NCBI GenBank assembly: GCA_963768775.1
Contig: CAVYIY010000008.1
Location: 558,001-622,000 of the forward strand
Reading direction: 5' to 3'
DNA length: 64,000 bases
Source of the DNA: FEN-33 sp963768775
GTDB lineage: Archaea > Thermoplasmatota > Thermoplasmata > Methanomassiliicoccales > UBA472
The position numbers were made by a program, and so were the translations under genes. This document shows positions 50,028 to 59,126 of the stretch, in pieces. Under the pieces are notes generated by a model. It was not told the DNA's origin and made no database searches. It saw only the letters and a list, made by a program, of their open reading frames with translations. Position 1 is the stretch's first letter. The number at the start of each line of letters is the position of its first letter.

Positions 50028-50828
50028 TTACTTCTCTTTCAACGCCCGCATCGCCACCACGATTCCGATGATGACTAACACGAGCGAGAACGCCAGCAGG
50101 CCCAGGATGTCCACCCACAGCGGATAGATCCCGACCGAGCCAGAGAATAGCAGTTGCCTCATGCCATCCACTGCCAGTGTCAATGGGTTCACCTTCGCCA
50201 CCGCCTGCAGCCAATCTGGCATCCTGTTTATCGGAAACAGTGCCGCCGATGCGAACATCAGGGGCAGGTTCAGCAGGTTGATCACGGCGAACAGCGTCTC
50301 CTGGGTCTTGATCGTCAACGCTATCGCCACGAATATCGCGGCGAACGCCGTCGCCAGCAGCACTAGTATCAGAAGCATTCCGAGCCCGGACAGGATATCG
50401 AAGTTCGACGTGACCGTCAGACCGGCAAGTCCTGGTATGTGCGTGAAGATCAAAGCTATCAGCAAGACCATCAGTGCTGATATGACCGCTCTGATCATCG
50501 CGGCCAAGATCCTCGACACCGGGATAGAGCCTCTTGGTATCGGCGCGGCTCTCAGCTTGTTCAGGAATCCGAACCGGCGGTCCCAGACAACCGACATGCC
50601 AGCGAACATGCAGGTGAACAGCGCGGTCACGGCCAGCATACCAACCGACATGTATGACATATAGTCCGGCGCACCATTGAGCATGGCCGGGGGCAATTTG
50701 AGGGGCAACGCCTGCCCGAACAGCCCCAGCCACACGATCGGTTGGATCAGCATCATGAATATCTGGACCTTGGCGCGGTACCAATGCTTCAGCTCGCGCA
50801 CCATCAGCGCCGTCGTTTCACGAATCAT
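50028..50828 (-). CDS. ABC-2 type exporter permease (DrrB-like)
   Basis: A 266-residue permease with six membrane helices. The MRELKHWYRAK-type start and the loop WDRRFGFLNKLRAAPIPRGS are typical of DrrB/ABC-2 drug or polymer exporters. The ATG overlaps the stop of the ATPase gene by 1 base. Downstream member of the PadR-ATPase-permease operon. Confidence 0.9.
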   Translation of the reverse strand: MIRETTALMVRELKHWYRAKVQIFMMLIQPIVWLGLFGQALPLKLPPAMLNGAPDYMSYMSVGMLAVTALFTCMFAGMSVVWDRRFGFLNKLRAAPIPRGSIPVSRILAAMIRAVISALMVLLIALIFTHIPGLAGLTVTSNFDILSGLGMLLILVLLATAFAAIFVAIALTIKTQETLFAVINLLNLPLMFASAALFPINRMPDWLQAVAKVNPLTLAVDGMRQLLFSGSVGIYPLWVDILGLLAFSLVLVIIGIVVAMRALKEK

Positions 50829-51817
50829 CAGCTCGACCTCCTCATCTGTCTGGCAGCGGCCATCCTGTCGAAACTCCCAGACTGCTCGGCGTCCCTCAGC
50901 GAGCGTCCGGTATACTCTAGGAACACCTGGTCCATGTTCGGCCGCTCAAGGCTCACATAGGTGACCGAACCTCCCTTCTTCGATATCTCCTGCAGCAGCG
51001 GGGCGGTGACCGTCTCGCCGTTGAGCACCTTCACACGATACGATCCATCCTCCTTCTTCACGCTCAATACGCCCTCCACCGACTTTATCGACTCGGTGAA
51101 GTCCATTTCTCCGCTGATCTTGAGCGAGATGACATCGCCTCCCAGCGACTCCTTGAGCTTGTTCGGAGTGTCCAGCGCCATGATCTTCCCCTTGTCGATG
51201 ATCCCGATCCTGTCGCACAGGGAGTCGGCCTCCTCTAGATAGTGGGTGGTCATGAAAACCGTCATGTTCGAGTTCTTCCGCAAATCCCGGATGTGTTCCC
51301 ACATCGTCGTTCGGGTCTGTATGTCCAGCCCCAGCGTGGGCTCGTCCAGGAACAGTACCCGCGGCCGGTGGATGAGGCCCTCGGAAAGCTCCAGCCGCTT
51401 CCTCATGCCCCCGGAGTATGTCTTGACCATGCGGTCCGCCGCTTCCTCCAGCTTGACCAGCGCTAGCAGCTCGTCGATCCTTTCCTTGGCCACCTTCAGC
51501 TCCACGCCATAGAGCGTGGCCTGCAGCATCATGTTCTCTCGGCCGGTCAGATCGTCATCCACCGTCATCTCCTGTGGCACCAGCCCGATGGATCGGCGCA
51601 CCTCGGTGGGGTGCTTGACCACATCAATGCCGCATACCTTGCACTCGCCACTGGTCGGCTGCAGCAAGGTCGTCAGCACCGCGATGGTGGTGGTCTTGCC
51701 CGCTCCGTTCGGACCTAGGAAACCGAAGACCTCGCCCTCGGCAACGTCGAACGTGATCCCATCCACTGCCCTGATGGAGCCGTTATAGACCTTGACCAGG
51801 TCCTTTACCTCAAACAA
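50828..51817 (-). CDS. ABC-2 type exporter ATPase (DrrA-like)
   Basis: A 329-residue ABC ATPase: Walker A GPNGAGKTT, Q-loop LVPQEMTVDDDLTGREN, signature YSGGMRKRLELSEGL, Walker B VLFLDEPTLGLD, H-loop TTHYLEEADSL. A C-terminal DrrA-type domain follows (about 225-310, ending NMDQVFLEYTGRSL). Pairs with the permease 50028-50828. The PadR regulator lies 16 bases upstream. Such sets export hydrophobic compounds. The substrate is not indicated. Confidence 0.92.
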   Translation of the reverse strand: MFEVKDLVKVYNGSIRAVDGITFDVAEGEVFGFLGPNGAGKTTTIAVLTTLLQPTSGECKVCGIDVVKHPTEVRRSIGLVPQEMTVDDDLTGRENMMLQATLYGVELKVAKERIDELLALVKLEEAADRMVKTYSGGMRKRLELSEGLIHRPRVLFLDEPTLGLDIQTRTTMWEHIRDLRKNSNMTVFMTTHYLEEADSLCDRIGIIDKGKIMALDTPNKLKESLGGDVISLKISGEMDFTESIKSVEGVLSVKKEDGSYRVKVLNGETVTAPLLQEISKKGGSVTYVSLERPNMDQVFLEYTGRSLRDAEQSGSFDRMAAARQMRRSS

Positions 51818-51833
51818 TTACTGTCATTTTCTC

Positions 51834-52403
51834 TCACTCTTCCTTTTTCTCTTTCTTGTTTTCCTTCTCTTGCAACCTTTTCTCGATTTCTTCCAGTTCG
51901 GTCTGCATAAAAGCTAGCTTAGAGAGGTGTTTCTCCCTTGCCTTCTTCAGCAAGCTCATCTTCTCCTGGGGCGTCATCCGGTCCATCTCGAACATGTTCG
52001 AGAATCCTGGTCCCTCGACCACGAAGGATCCGATTTCGGCCAACGGACTAGATCCGTTGATCTCCTTCGCCGCCTTGTCCAGTATCTGGAAATAGCGGAT
52101 CATGAACCCCAGGTCGCTCGGCGTCTGCTTCACGAATGCCTGAAACTCGCTCTCGCCCTTCTCAGTCAGTGAGTAGTAGTCGGTCCCATCCCGCTTCTCC
52201 ACTAATACTAAGCCGCGCTCTTCCAGGCGCTTGACCGCAGGATAGATGGTTCCGGTCTGAGGGGATCATACGCCCTCGAACTCCTCCCGCAAGGCCTTGA
52301 GGAGTTCGTAGCCGTACATCGGCTTCTGGCGGAGCAGGATCAGTATGACCGATTGCAATGGGCTGACACGCCCGACCTTCTGCTGCGGTCCTTTCTTTTC
52401 CAT
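51834..52403 (-). pseudogene. PadR-family regulator with an in-frame UGA stop
   Basis: A 189-codon frame from ATG 52403 reads as a full PadR regulator: winged helix (SVILILLRQKPMYGYELLKAL, then TIYPAVKRLEERGLVLVEKR) and a C-terminal helical domain. Codon 46 (52266-52268) is TGA where the family usually has Trp (FEGVWSPQTG), so TGG to TGA is the simplest change. Everything downstream is intact. It may be a recent nonsense mutation or a sequencing error; UGA read-through is not expected. It controls the exporter operon behind it. Confidence 0.7.
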
Positions 52404-52427
52404 ATGATCGCTTTCTGAGTATAGTAG

Positions 52428-52451
52428 GTCTCTACTGAGTTAGTCTCCACT
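52428..52451 (-). promoter_or_regulatory. Direct repeats upstream of padR
   Basis: GTCTCTACT (52428-52436) and GTCTCCACT (52443-52451) repeat with a 15-base period. GTAG-GTCT-CTAC is also palindromic. They lie 25-50 bases ahead of padR, where a PadR autoregulatory operator is expected. Confidence 0.45.
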
Positions 52452-52590
52452 CAATGTCGAATTACTATTTCAACGTTGCCCGATGATTTTTCAGGAAGCA
52501 GGATAAGGAAGATGCGAGGTCCAGGGCCTCGAAACGGCAGGCATGACAAGGTTTATCAAGGCAGAACGTTTTTAGCGCCCGGTCTGAAAA

Positions 52591-53523
52591 ATGCGCTATT
52601 ACGATTTTGGAAGGCTGGAAGGCTCGAAGATCAAGATAAGCGAGAGGCTGGGCAGACCTTTGGGTTTGGTCGATGGCAGCCAGGTCTTCTCCATGATGTT
52701 CATGTACGAGCATGAGGGCAAGAGCAGCTACGAGCTCGTCCTCTCCACCCTTGGACCGGAGAATTACCGGCAGATATGCACCATCACCTTCAACATGATC
52801 GATACCCCAGGCGCCTGCGCGCAGGTGGCGAAGTTCCTGGGAGAGCGGAACATCGACATCCTAAACTCATCCTCTCTCAGCATGATATCCAACATCTGCA
52901 TGGTCTGGAGGATGATGGCGGACCTCAGCTACTACGGGGATTCGGCCGGTCTGAAGGAGGAGTTCGACACCCTGAAGCGTCAGCGGGCCGCCTCGCTGAG
53001 CAAGGTCGATTCGATCGAAATCGAGGCATCCAACATCAGCGAACGCTACACCAAAGGCGTTGCAGCGCCTGGCTCGGACGTGAAGGTCCGCTCGATCAAG
53101 CAGTACCGCAAGGCGAACAGCACTATCAAGAACGGGACATTCCAGGTGCCGGAGGATTATCTGAGGGCGATCGACAATCTGGCTGAAGGGCAGCCGATCA
53201 TGATGGTGGCAGACCAGGATTCCATGATACTCTCGATTACGCCGCTGGACCCGAAGTCCAAGCTTGTGGAGCTCGATTTCTCCATCCCGGACAAGCCAGG
53301 GGCGATTTATGAGATCACCAAGGTGCTGGCCGACCAGGACATCAACCTGCTTTCGGTGAGGACCAAGGTGCTGGTGTACTACGAGACCATGTCGATGAAC
53401 ATCGTTGCGGACGTGTCCAAATGCGAAAAGGACCTGGAAGCGCTGCGCATAACGACCGAAGCCCACCTGGCGAACCTGAAGGGCCGGTTCGCACTGGTGA
53501 GGATCGGGGCCATCGACCTCTAA
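52591..53523 (+). CDS. Two-ACT-domain regulatory protein
   Basis: A 310-residue soluble protein. An AbrB- or SpoVT-like strand segment is possible at 1-35. ACT domain 1 is at about 60-115 (CTITFNMIDTPGACAQVAKF, LGERNIDIL), and ACT domain 2 at about 225-300 (VELDFSIPDKPGAIYEITKV, LADQDINLL). Between them are about 100 residues without a recognised fold. ACT domains bind amino acids or other small ligands. The biotin ligase gene starts 3 bases after its stop, so it may sense a metabolite of this carboxylation operon (inference). Confidence 0.75.
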   Translation: MRYYDFGRLEGSKIKISERLGRPLGLVDGSQVFSMMFMYEHEGKSSYELVLSTLGPENYRQICTITFNMIDTPGACAQVAKFLGERNIDILNSSSLSMISNICMVWRMMADLSYYGDSAGLKEEFDTLKRQRAASLSKVDSIEIEASNISERYTKGVAAPGSDVKVRSIKQYRKANSTIKNGTFQVPEDYLRAIDNLAEGQPIMMVADQDSMILSITPLDPKSKLVELDFSIPDKPGAIYEITKVLADQDINLLSVRTKVLVYYETMSMNIVADVSKCEKDLEALRITTEAHLANLKGRFALVRIGAIDL

Positions 53524-53525
53524 GG

Positions 53526-54302
53526 ATGAAGATGACGATCGGACGCCGGATCATCCGCTTGGACGAAGCAACGTCGACCAACGACGTTGCGAAGAGCCAC
53601 GGCAAGAGCGGGGAGGCCGAGGGCCTGGTGGTCGTGGCGAAGCGCCAGACCCGGGGCAGGGGGCGTCAGGGCAGGGAATGGGTCTCGCCGGTAGGAGGAT
53701 TGTACCTGTCGGTCCTGCTCAGGCCGGACGTCGATCCGAAGGAGCTGACGAGGCTGACGGTCTATTCCGCGGTGCCGGTGGCAAGAGCGATCGAGAAGGT
53801 AACCGGACTGAGGACCGGTCTGAAATGGCCCAACGACATCCAGATTGAAGGTCGCAAGGTCGCCGGCCTGCTGGTGGAAGGAACGGGGCAACAGGGAAAG
53901 GTCGCCTTCGTGGTGTTGGGCATCGGGATCAACGTCAACATCGCAGCGTCTGATCTCGGCATGGAAGGCGCAACGTCCCTGAGCGAGGAGCTGGGCCGTA
54001 CAGTGGATCATGAAAGGCTCCTGGAGGAGATCCTGCTCGAACTTCGCCACTATTATGAGCGATTCCTGAAGCGGGAATCGCCCGAGGACGATTACATCGC
54101 GAGGTCTTCGGTCCTGGGACGCCAGATAGAGGCGGCGGTCGGACGGGAGACCTTCAGGGGGAAGGCGCTCTATCTGGCGCCGGACGGCGCTCTGGTCATC
54201 AAGAGCGAAGAGGGACTGGTGCTACGGCTCTCGTGGGTGAATGACACGAGCATCCGGGTGACCGATCCCATGCAGAACGCCAAGAATCCGACGAAGGATT
54301 AA
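53526..54302 (+). CDS. birA: Biotin-[acetyl-CoA carboxylase] ligase BirA
   Basis: A 258-residue class I biotin protein ligase, lacking the N-terminal DNA-binding domain of E. coli BirA. It has the substrate loop GRGRQGREW, the motif TGLKWPNDI, GIGINVN and a C-terminal SH3-like domain (GRETFRGKALYLAPDGALVI). It attaches biotin to the carrier at 57414-57923. It heads a run of biotin-enzyme genes, 45 bases before the carboxyltransferase. I use the ATG at 53526. Confidence 0.93.
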   Translation: MKMTIGRRIIRLDEATSTNDVAKSHGKSGEAEGLVVVAKRQTRGRGRQGREWVSPVGGLYLSVLLRPDVDPKELTRLTVYSAVPVARAIEKVTGLRTGLKWPNDIQIEGRKVAGLLVEGTGQQGKVAFVVLGIGINVNIAASDLGMEGATSLSEELGRTVDHERLLEEILLELRHYYERFLKRESPEDDYIARSSVLGRQIEAAVGRETFRGKALYLAPDGALVIKSEEGLVLRLSWVNDTSIRVTDPMQNAKNPTKD

Positions 54303-54347
54303 TAAGCGACAGACGATTCATTTCGAGAGCTGGGGGGCAACGGGTAA

Positions 54348-55916
54348 ATGGCTGCCGAAGAGAACAACCGGGAACGTCGAGAGATCAAGGAGCTCAAGGA
54401 CCTGAAGCGCAAGAGCCGGGTCGGCGGAGGGAGCGAGAGGATTGAGCGCCAGCACAAGCAGGGGAAGATGACAGCCCGCGAGCGCATCGAGGCGATCATG
54501 GACCCGGGCAGCTTCGTGGAGACGGACGCCTTCCTCACGCACCAGTGCAATAACTTCGGCATGGAGAAGAACAAGGTACCAGGCGACGGAGTCGTCACCG
54601 GCTACGGCACCATCGAGGGCAAGCAGGTCTACATCTTCGCCCAGGACTTCACCGTCTTCGGCGGCTCGGTCGGGAAGATGCACGCCTCCAAGATCTGCAA
54701 GGTCATGGACATGGCGCTGAAGAACGGTTGCCCGATCATCGGCGTCTTCGATTCGGGCGGAGCGCGCATCCAGGAGGGCATGGACTCGCTGGCTGGCTAC
54801 TCTGAGATATTCTTCCGCAACTCCCTCGCTTCAGGCGTCGTCCCGCAGATAGCCCTGGTGATGGGGCCGTGCGCCGCCACCGCAATCTTCTCCCCCACGT
54901 TGATGGATTTCACTTTCATGGTAGAAGGGACGAGCCAGATGTTCGTGGTAGCACCGGACATTCTCAAGGCGGTGCAGAGCATCGAGATTAGCTACGAGGA
55001 GCTGGGCGGTTCGACCGTCCACACCACCAAGAGCGGCGTGGCGCACTTCTCCGCCGCGGACGAGGTCGATTGCATCAAGAAGCTGAAGAAGCTGATGAGC
55101 TTCCTGCCGTCCAACAACCTGGAGGGAAGCCCTCGCATCAAGCCGAAGGACGTTCCCGACCGGATGGAGGAGAGCCTCAATCTCATCGTGCCAGAGGACC
55201 CTATGAAGCCTTTGAGCATGCACGACATAATCAAGCAGGTCGTGGACGAAGGAGAGTTCCTGGAGGTCCACGAGACCTACGCCAAGAACCTGCTGGCCGG
55301 CTTCGCTCGCCTGGACGGCATCTCGGTCGGGATCGTTGCTAACAACCCGCCAGTGCTGGCCGGTACGCTTGATGGACCGTCGTCGATCAAGGCGGCGCGG
55401 TTCGTCCGCTTCTGCGACGCCTTCAACATTCCAATAATCACGCTCGTCGACGTGCCAGGCTACCTTCCGTCGGTCGAGCAGGAATCGAGCGGCATGATCC
55501 GCAACTCGACCAAACTGATGTACGCCTACTGCGAAGCGACCGTCCCCAAGATCACCGTCGTCGTCAGGAAGGCGATCGGCGGCAGCTACTGCGTCATGGC
55601 CTCCAAGCACATCCGCAGCGATGTCAACCTGGCCTGGCCGACCGCCGAAATCTCCATCATGGCGCCTGAGTCGGCGATAGATGTTGTCTTCAAGAAGGAC
55701 CTAATTATGGCAGACGACCCGCAGGAGAAGCGCAAGGAGCTGGCCGCGGAATACCGCAAGGGCCATGCCAGCCCATTCGTTGCCGCGGAGAAGGGCTATA
55801 TCGACGATGTCATCGAGCCGAAGGAGACCCGATTGAGGCTCATCACCGCCCTGAGGGCGCTGGACAACAAGCGCGAGTCGAGGCCAGCGAAGAAGCATGG
55901 GAACATACCCCTCTGA
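54348..55916 (+). CDS. Methylmalonyl-/propionyl-CoA carboxyltransferase (12S-type) subunit
   Basis: A 522-residue acyl-CoA carboxyltransferase with two crotonase folds. Features: KMTARERIEAIMDPGSF near the start, FGGSVGKMHASKICKVMD, the oxyanion-hole region DSGGARIQEG, the second-half VPGYLPSVEQE and IGGSYCVMASK. It is the same length and order as the 12S subunit of Propionibacterium transcarboxylase, PccB and MmdA. It moves a carboxyl group between biotin and acyl-CoA. It is followed by a 5S-like subunit and the biotin carrier, with no biotin carboxylase or membrane decarboxylase subunit nearby. Confidence 0.92.
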   Translation: MAAEENNRERREIKELKDLKRKSRVGGGSERIERQHKQGKMTARERIEAIMDPGSFVETDAFLTHQCNNFGMEKNKVPGDGVVTGYGTIEGKQVYIFAQDFTVFGGSVGKMHASKICKVMDMALKNGCPIIGVFDSGGARIQEGMDSLAGYSEIFFRNSLASGVVPQIALVMGPCAATAIFSPTLMDFTFMVEGTSQMFVVAPDILKAVQSIEISYEELGGSTVHTTKSGVAHFSAADEVDCIKKLKKLMSFLPSNNLEGSPRIKPKDVPDRMEESLNLIVPEDPMKPLSMHDIIKQVVDEGEFLEVHETYAKNLLAGFARLDGISVGIVANNPPVLAGTLDGPSSIKAARFVRFCDAFNIPIITLVDVPGYLPSVEQESSGMIRNSTKLMYAYCEATVPKITVVVRKAIGGSYCVMASKHIRSDVNLAWPTAEISIMAPESAIDVVFKKDLIMADDPQEKRKELAAEYRKGHASPFVAAEKGYIDDVIEPKETRLRLITALRALDNKRESRPAKKHGNIPL

Positions 55917-55926
55917 GGTGCAAAAG

Positions 55927-57417
55927 ATGGTAAAGATCACCGACACGGTTCTGAGGGACGCGCACCAGTCGTTGCTAGCGACGCGCATGCGCACCGAGGA
56001 CATGCTCCCCATCGCCCCATTGATCGACGAGATTGGCTACTGGTCCGTGGAGATGTGGGGCGGGGCCACCTTCGACAGCTGCCTGCGATTCCTGAAAGAG
56101 GACCCGTGGGAGCGGATCACCAAGCTGCGTAAGGCGATGCCCAACACCCATTTCCAGATGCTGCTCCGAGGCCAGAACATCGTGGGGTACAGGCATTACT
56201 CCGACGATATCGTCGAGAAGTTCGTGGAGAGGGCGCACGCCCGGGGCATCGATGTCTTCCGCATCTTCGACGCGCTGAACGACGTGAGGAACATGCAGAT
56301 GGCCATGAAGACCGCGAGCAAGGTCGGTGCGGTGGTCGAAGCATCCATTTCGTACACCACCTCCCCGGTGCATTCCATCAAAGGGTTCGTGGAGATGGGC
56401 AAGAAGCTGGAGGAGATGGGGGCGAACACCATTTGCATCAAGGACATGGCCGGACTGCTCACGCCCCACGCGACCTACGATCTGGTGAAAGAGCTGAAGC
56501 AGGAGGTCTCCCTGCCGGTGCACGTGCATTCGCACATGACCTCCGGAATGGCACTTACGTCGTACCTGAAGGCCATCGAGGCCGGGGCGGACATCGTGGA
56601 CACGGCCATCTCCTCCATGAGCATGGGCACTTCCCAGCCGCCGACGGAATCGCTGGTGGCCATGCTGAAGGACACCGAGTATGACACCGGACTGGACCTG
56701 AAGAAGCTGGCTGAGATCGCGGACTACTTCAAGGAGGTCAGGAAGAAGTACGGGGACTTCGAGAGCGAGCACACCGCCATCGATGTCGACATGCTGATCT
56801 ACCAGATCCCCGGCGGGATGATTTCCAACCTCGCCACCCAATTGCGCGAGGCGAAGAAGATGGACAAGATCCACGAGGTGTACGAGGAAGTCCCCCGGGT
56901 CCGGGCAGACCTCGGCTACGTGCCATTGGTCACCCCGACCAGCCAGATAGTGGGAACACAAGCCACTTACAACATTATCACCGGCCAGAGGTACAAGACC
57001 TGCACCAATGAGACGAAGAATTTGGTGAGAGGGATGTACGGCAGGACGCCCGCCCCCATTTCGGCCGAGATCCGGAAGAAGATCATCGGAGACGAGAAGC
57101 CGATCACGGTGCGGCCGGCGGACCTGCTCCCTCCAGAATTCGAGCGGATGGCCAATGAGGCCAAGCCGTACGCACGCTCGGACGAGGATGTGCTGTCCTA
57201 TGCACTCTTTCCCGCGGTCGCCTTGGAGTACTTCAAGGAAAGGATCATGATAGAGAAGGGAGCAAACGTCCGCGACCTGGCCGCCATCGCCGCAATGTTC
57301 GTCTTCCAAGTGGAGAGCAAGATGAAGGCGAAGCATTCGGCGGTCTGCGAAGAAGCCAACCATTGGAAGGTGGCCGCCAGGCGCGAGTCCCTAAACGGCG
57401 GAGGCTGGATCCTATGA
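55927..57417 (+). CDS. Pyruvate/oxaloacetate carboxyltransferase (5S/OadA/PycB-type) subunit
   Basis: A 496-residue TIM-barrel carboxyltransferase. Features: TDTVLRDAHQSLLATRM with the metal-binding Asp, QMLLRGQNIVGYRHY, CIKDMAG with the carboxylated lysine, and the VHVHSH histidines binding the metal. Length matches the 5S subunit of transcarboxylase (about 505) rather than PycB with attached carrier (about 570). It would carboxylate pyruvate to oxaloacetate, or the reverse, via biotin. Start ATG 55927 has GAGGTG ahead. The next gene starts inside its stop (ATGA). Confidence 0.9.
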   Translation: MVKITDTVLRDAHQSLLATRMRTEDMLPIAPLIDEIGYWSVEMWGGATFDSCLRFLKEDPWERITKLRKAMPNTHFQMLLRGQNIVGYRHYSDDIVEKFVERAHARGIDVFRIFDALNDVRNMQMAMKTASKVGAVVEASISYTTSPVHSIKGFVEMGKKLEEMGANTICIKDMAGLLTPHATYDLVKELKQEVSLPVHVHSHMTSGMALTSYLKAIEAGADIVDTAISSMSMGTSQPPTESLVAMLKDTEYDTGLDLKKLAEIADYFKEVRKKYGDFESEHTAIDVDMLIYQIPGGMISNLATQLREAKKMDKIHEVYEEVPRVRADLGYVPLVTPTSQIVGTQATYNIITGQRYKTCTNETKNLVRGMYGRTPAPISAEIRKKIIGDEKPITVRPADLLPPEFERMANEAKPYARSDEDVLSYALFPAVALEYFKERIMIEKGANVRDLAAIAAMFVFQVESKMKAKHSAVCEEANHWKVAARRESLNGGGWIL

Positions 57418-57923
57418 AGGTCAAGGTCCACATGAACGGCCAGTCCTACGAGGTGACGGTGGAGAAGAATGGGGGAGATTATCGCGTCACCGTCGGAGAG
57501 ACGACGTTCAAGGTGGTCCACAAGGAGGGCGGCATGATGATGAACGGCGAGTTCGTGCCGCTAAAGCTCGAAGGCTCCCTGGAGGACGGCACGACGCTCC
57601 AGATCGACAACCGCGCCGTGCAGACCAAGGTCGAGCCGATATTGGAGTTGGAGAAGGCCGGCGACGGCTACTCCGAGGAAGCGGAATCCGGGCTGGCCCA
57701 CAAGGACTCCCAGAACGCCATTACTGCTCCGATGCCGGGCAAGGTGGTATCGATCAAAGTGAAGGTTGGCGAAGAGGTCAACCCGAACACTCTCGTCCTC
57801 GTGCTGGAGGCCATGAAGATGGAGAACGAGATCCTTGCTGGCATTTCCGGGAAGATCAAAGAGATCAAGGTAAAGCCGGGCGAGGCCATCGAAGGCGGCA
57901 AGGTGATGGCGGTCATCGAATAG
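57414..57923 (+). CDS. Biotin carboxyl carrier protein (1.3S-type)
   Basis: A 169-residue carrier. N-terminal 95 residues form a beta-rich domain (VHMNGQSYEVTVEKNGGDYR). A short acidic linker then joins the biotinyl domain (about 98-169, ITAPMPGKVVSIKVKVGEEV) with the biotinylation site EAMKMEN and the exposed Lys. Its ATG overlaps the 5S gene's stop. It shuttles carboxyl groups between the two transferase subunits or from a biotin carboxylase encoded elsewhere. Confidence 0.93.
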   Translation: MKVKVHMNGQSYEVTVEKNGGDYRVTVGETTFKVVHKEGGMMMNGEFVPLKLEGSLEDGTTLQIDNRAVQTKVEPILELEKAGDGYSEEAESGLAHKDSQNAITAPMPGKVVSIKVKVGEEVNPNTLVLVLEAMKMENEILAGISGKIKEIKVKPGEAIEGGKVMAVIE

Positions 57924-58017
57924 GCGTGATCAGGCTCGCCACCTCTGAACCGCCCATGGAATGATTGGGCCAGTGGGAACCTTCCAAGCCTGAATCGTCT
58001 CTTGTCCCTAACTTTGA

Positions 58018-58922
58018 TCACTGCGCTACGATGCGCGACAGCCCTTCCCCATCCACCAGCAGTTGCCCGCTCGGGACGAGGCGAGGCGCGAGCAGGCGCC
58101 AGTTCCCATTCCTCCGAAAGACGTCCTTGAACAGCGGCAGCGATTCCTCCAACAATCCGTTGCTGGCCAATGTCACCGCATGCCAGAAGCGCATCTCCTC
58201 GTTCTCCGGGAACAGCTGTTCCGCCGCTGAGTAATGCCCTCGGGCGAGAGCCATGTCTCCCTTTTCCAGGGCCACGTCCCCCTGGTTCATTTGCTCGTAC
58301 GCTCGATGCACGTTCAGCAGCCGGCGCAGCTCGGCCAGCGGTTCCTTGCTGTCATCGACCCTTATGTCCACCAGGCGGTCCTCCCAGGAGTTGCCTGTGG
58401 ACTTGCCTCTGACCACCAGCATAGCGGCGGACTGCCTTCCCCGGATGTCCCCTCCGGCGGCCTCGCCGGCCTCCAGCGCCGATCAGCATCCTTTCGGATA
58501 AGGTTCCGTCCGCCGATCGGAAAGCCCGGTCCATCGCCGGCCAGACCCGATCGTTGATCATCAGGTTCGCCTGGACGGAATGATCAGGACCGACGATGTG
58601 GCCAGCCGACGGGATGCATTTCTTTCCAGTGTGCGCCGCAACGCTCGCCCTGAGCATCGAGGATGGCTAGCTGCCTCATCTCTCTCGCTTCGTCCGAAGC
58701 GATCAAGGTGTCCAGTGCGACCTTGGCGCCCTTCCCTTGCTTGAGCAGTTGCAGCGCCCGAGGCCCGAAGGAGACATTGGCGAAGGCCTGGGTGGCCACC
58801 ACGCCCACGCCCGCCTCTCCCCAAGTGACGACCGTCCCGACCGAGAACCAGTGGCTCTGGACCGCCACTCCCATGTCTCCGGTGCTGGGGTCCCTGGCGA
58901 CGATCGAGTAGGTATGCGTCAA
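58018..58922 (-). CDS. DUF1028 family protein, interrupted by two frameshifts
   Basis: Three frames join into one protein of about 300 residues: THTYSIVARDPSTGDMGVAV (family start), then AHTGKKCIPSAGHIVGPDHS (family core), then RGKSTGNSWEDRLVDIRVDD and a C-terminal TPR-like segment. Shifts lie near 58640 and near 58482, each explained by one surplus G/C. Members look like Ntn-hydrolases; activity is not established. Most likely a normal gene with base errors; decay is the alternative. Confidence 0.75.
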
Positions 58923-59065
58923 GGGCGCTCTCTCTTGCCTTGGCGACTTTGCGGGGGAAAGGTTGGATGGGCATGTGTCTCAACTCTTGGATATGCAAAG
59001 GGCGAAGGCGAAATAAAGAGGGTTCCTTTCGACCTAAGCGATTCTCCGTTGTCATCGAAGCCAAG

Positions 59066-59077
59066 AGTTTTATAATG
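59066..59077 (+). promoter_or_regulatory. TATA box of the CODH-like/ACS gene
   Basis: GTTTTATAATGG is centred near 59072, about 55 bases ahead of ATG 59127, so transcription would start near 59098 with a leader of about 29 bases. It drives the fused gene and probably cdhD behind it. Confidence 0.5.
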
Positions 59078-59126
59078 GGATGCTGTACGAAATCTACCCT
59101 CGGTCCAGAGGGTATTTAGCAACCCA

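Noticed and set aside
52266..52268. UGA in padR read as selenocysteine or reassigned tryptophan
   Set aside because: No selenocysteine insertion element is visible, the family has Trp and not Cys there, and other genes use TGG for Trp and TGA as stop normally.
55975..57363. A 462-codon minus-strand open frame opposite the 5S subunit gene
   Set aside because: Its His/Gly/Arg-rich composition is that of a shadow frame of a GC-rich gene, and the opposite strand encodes a clear carboxyltransferase.
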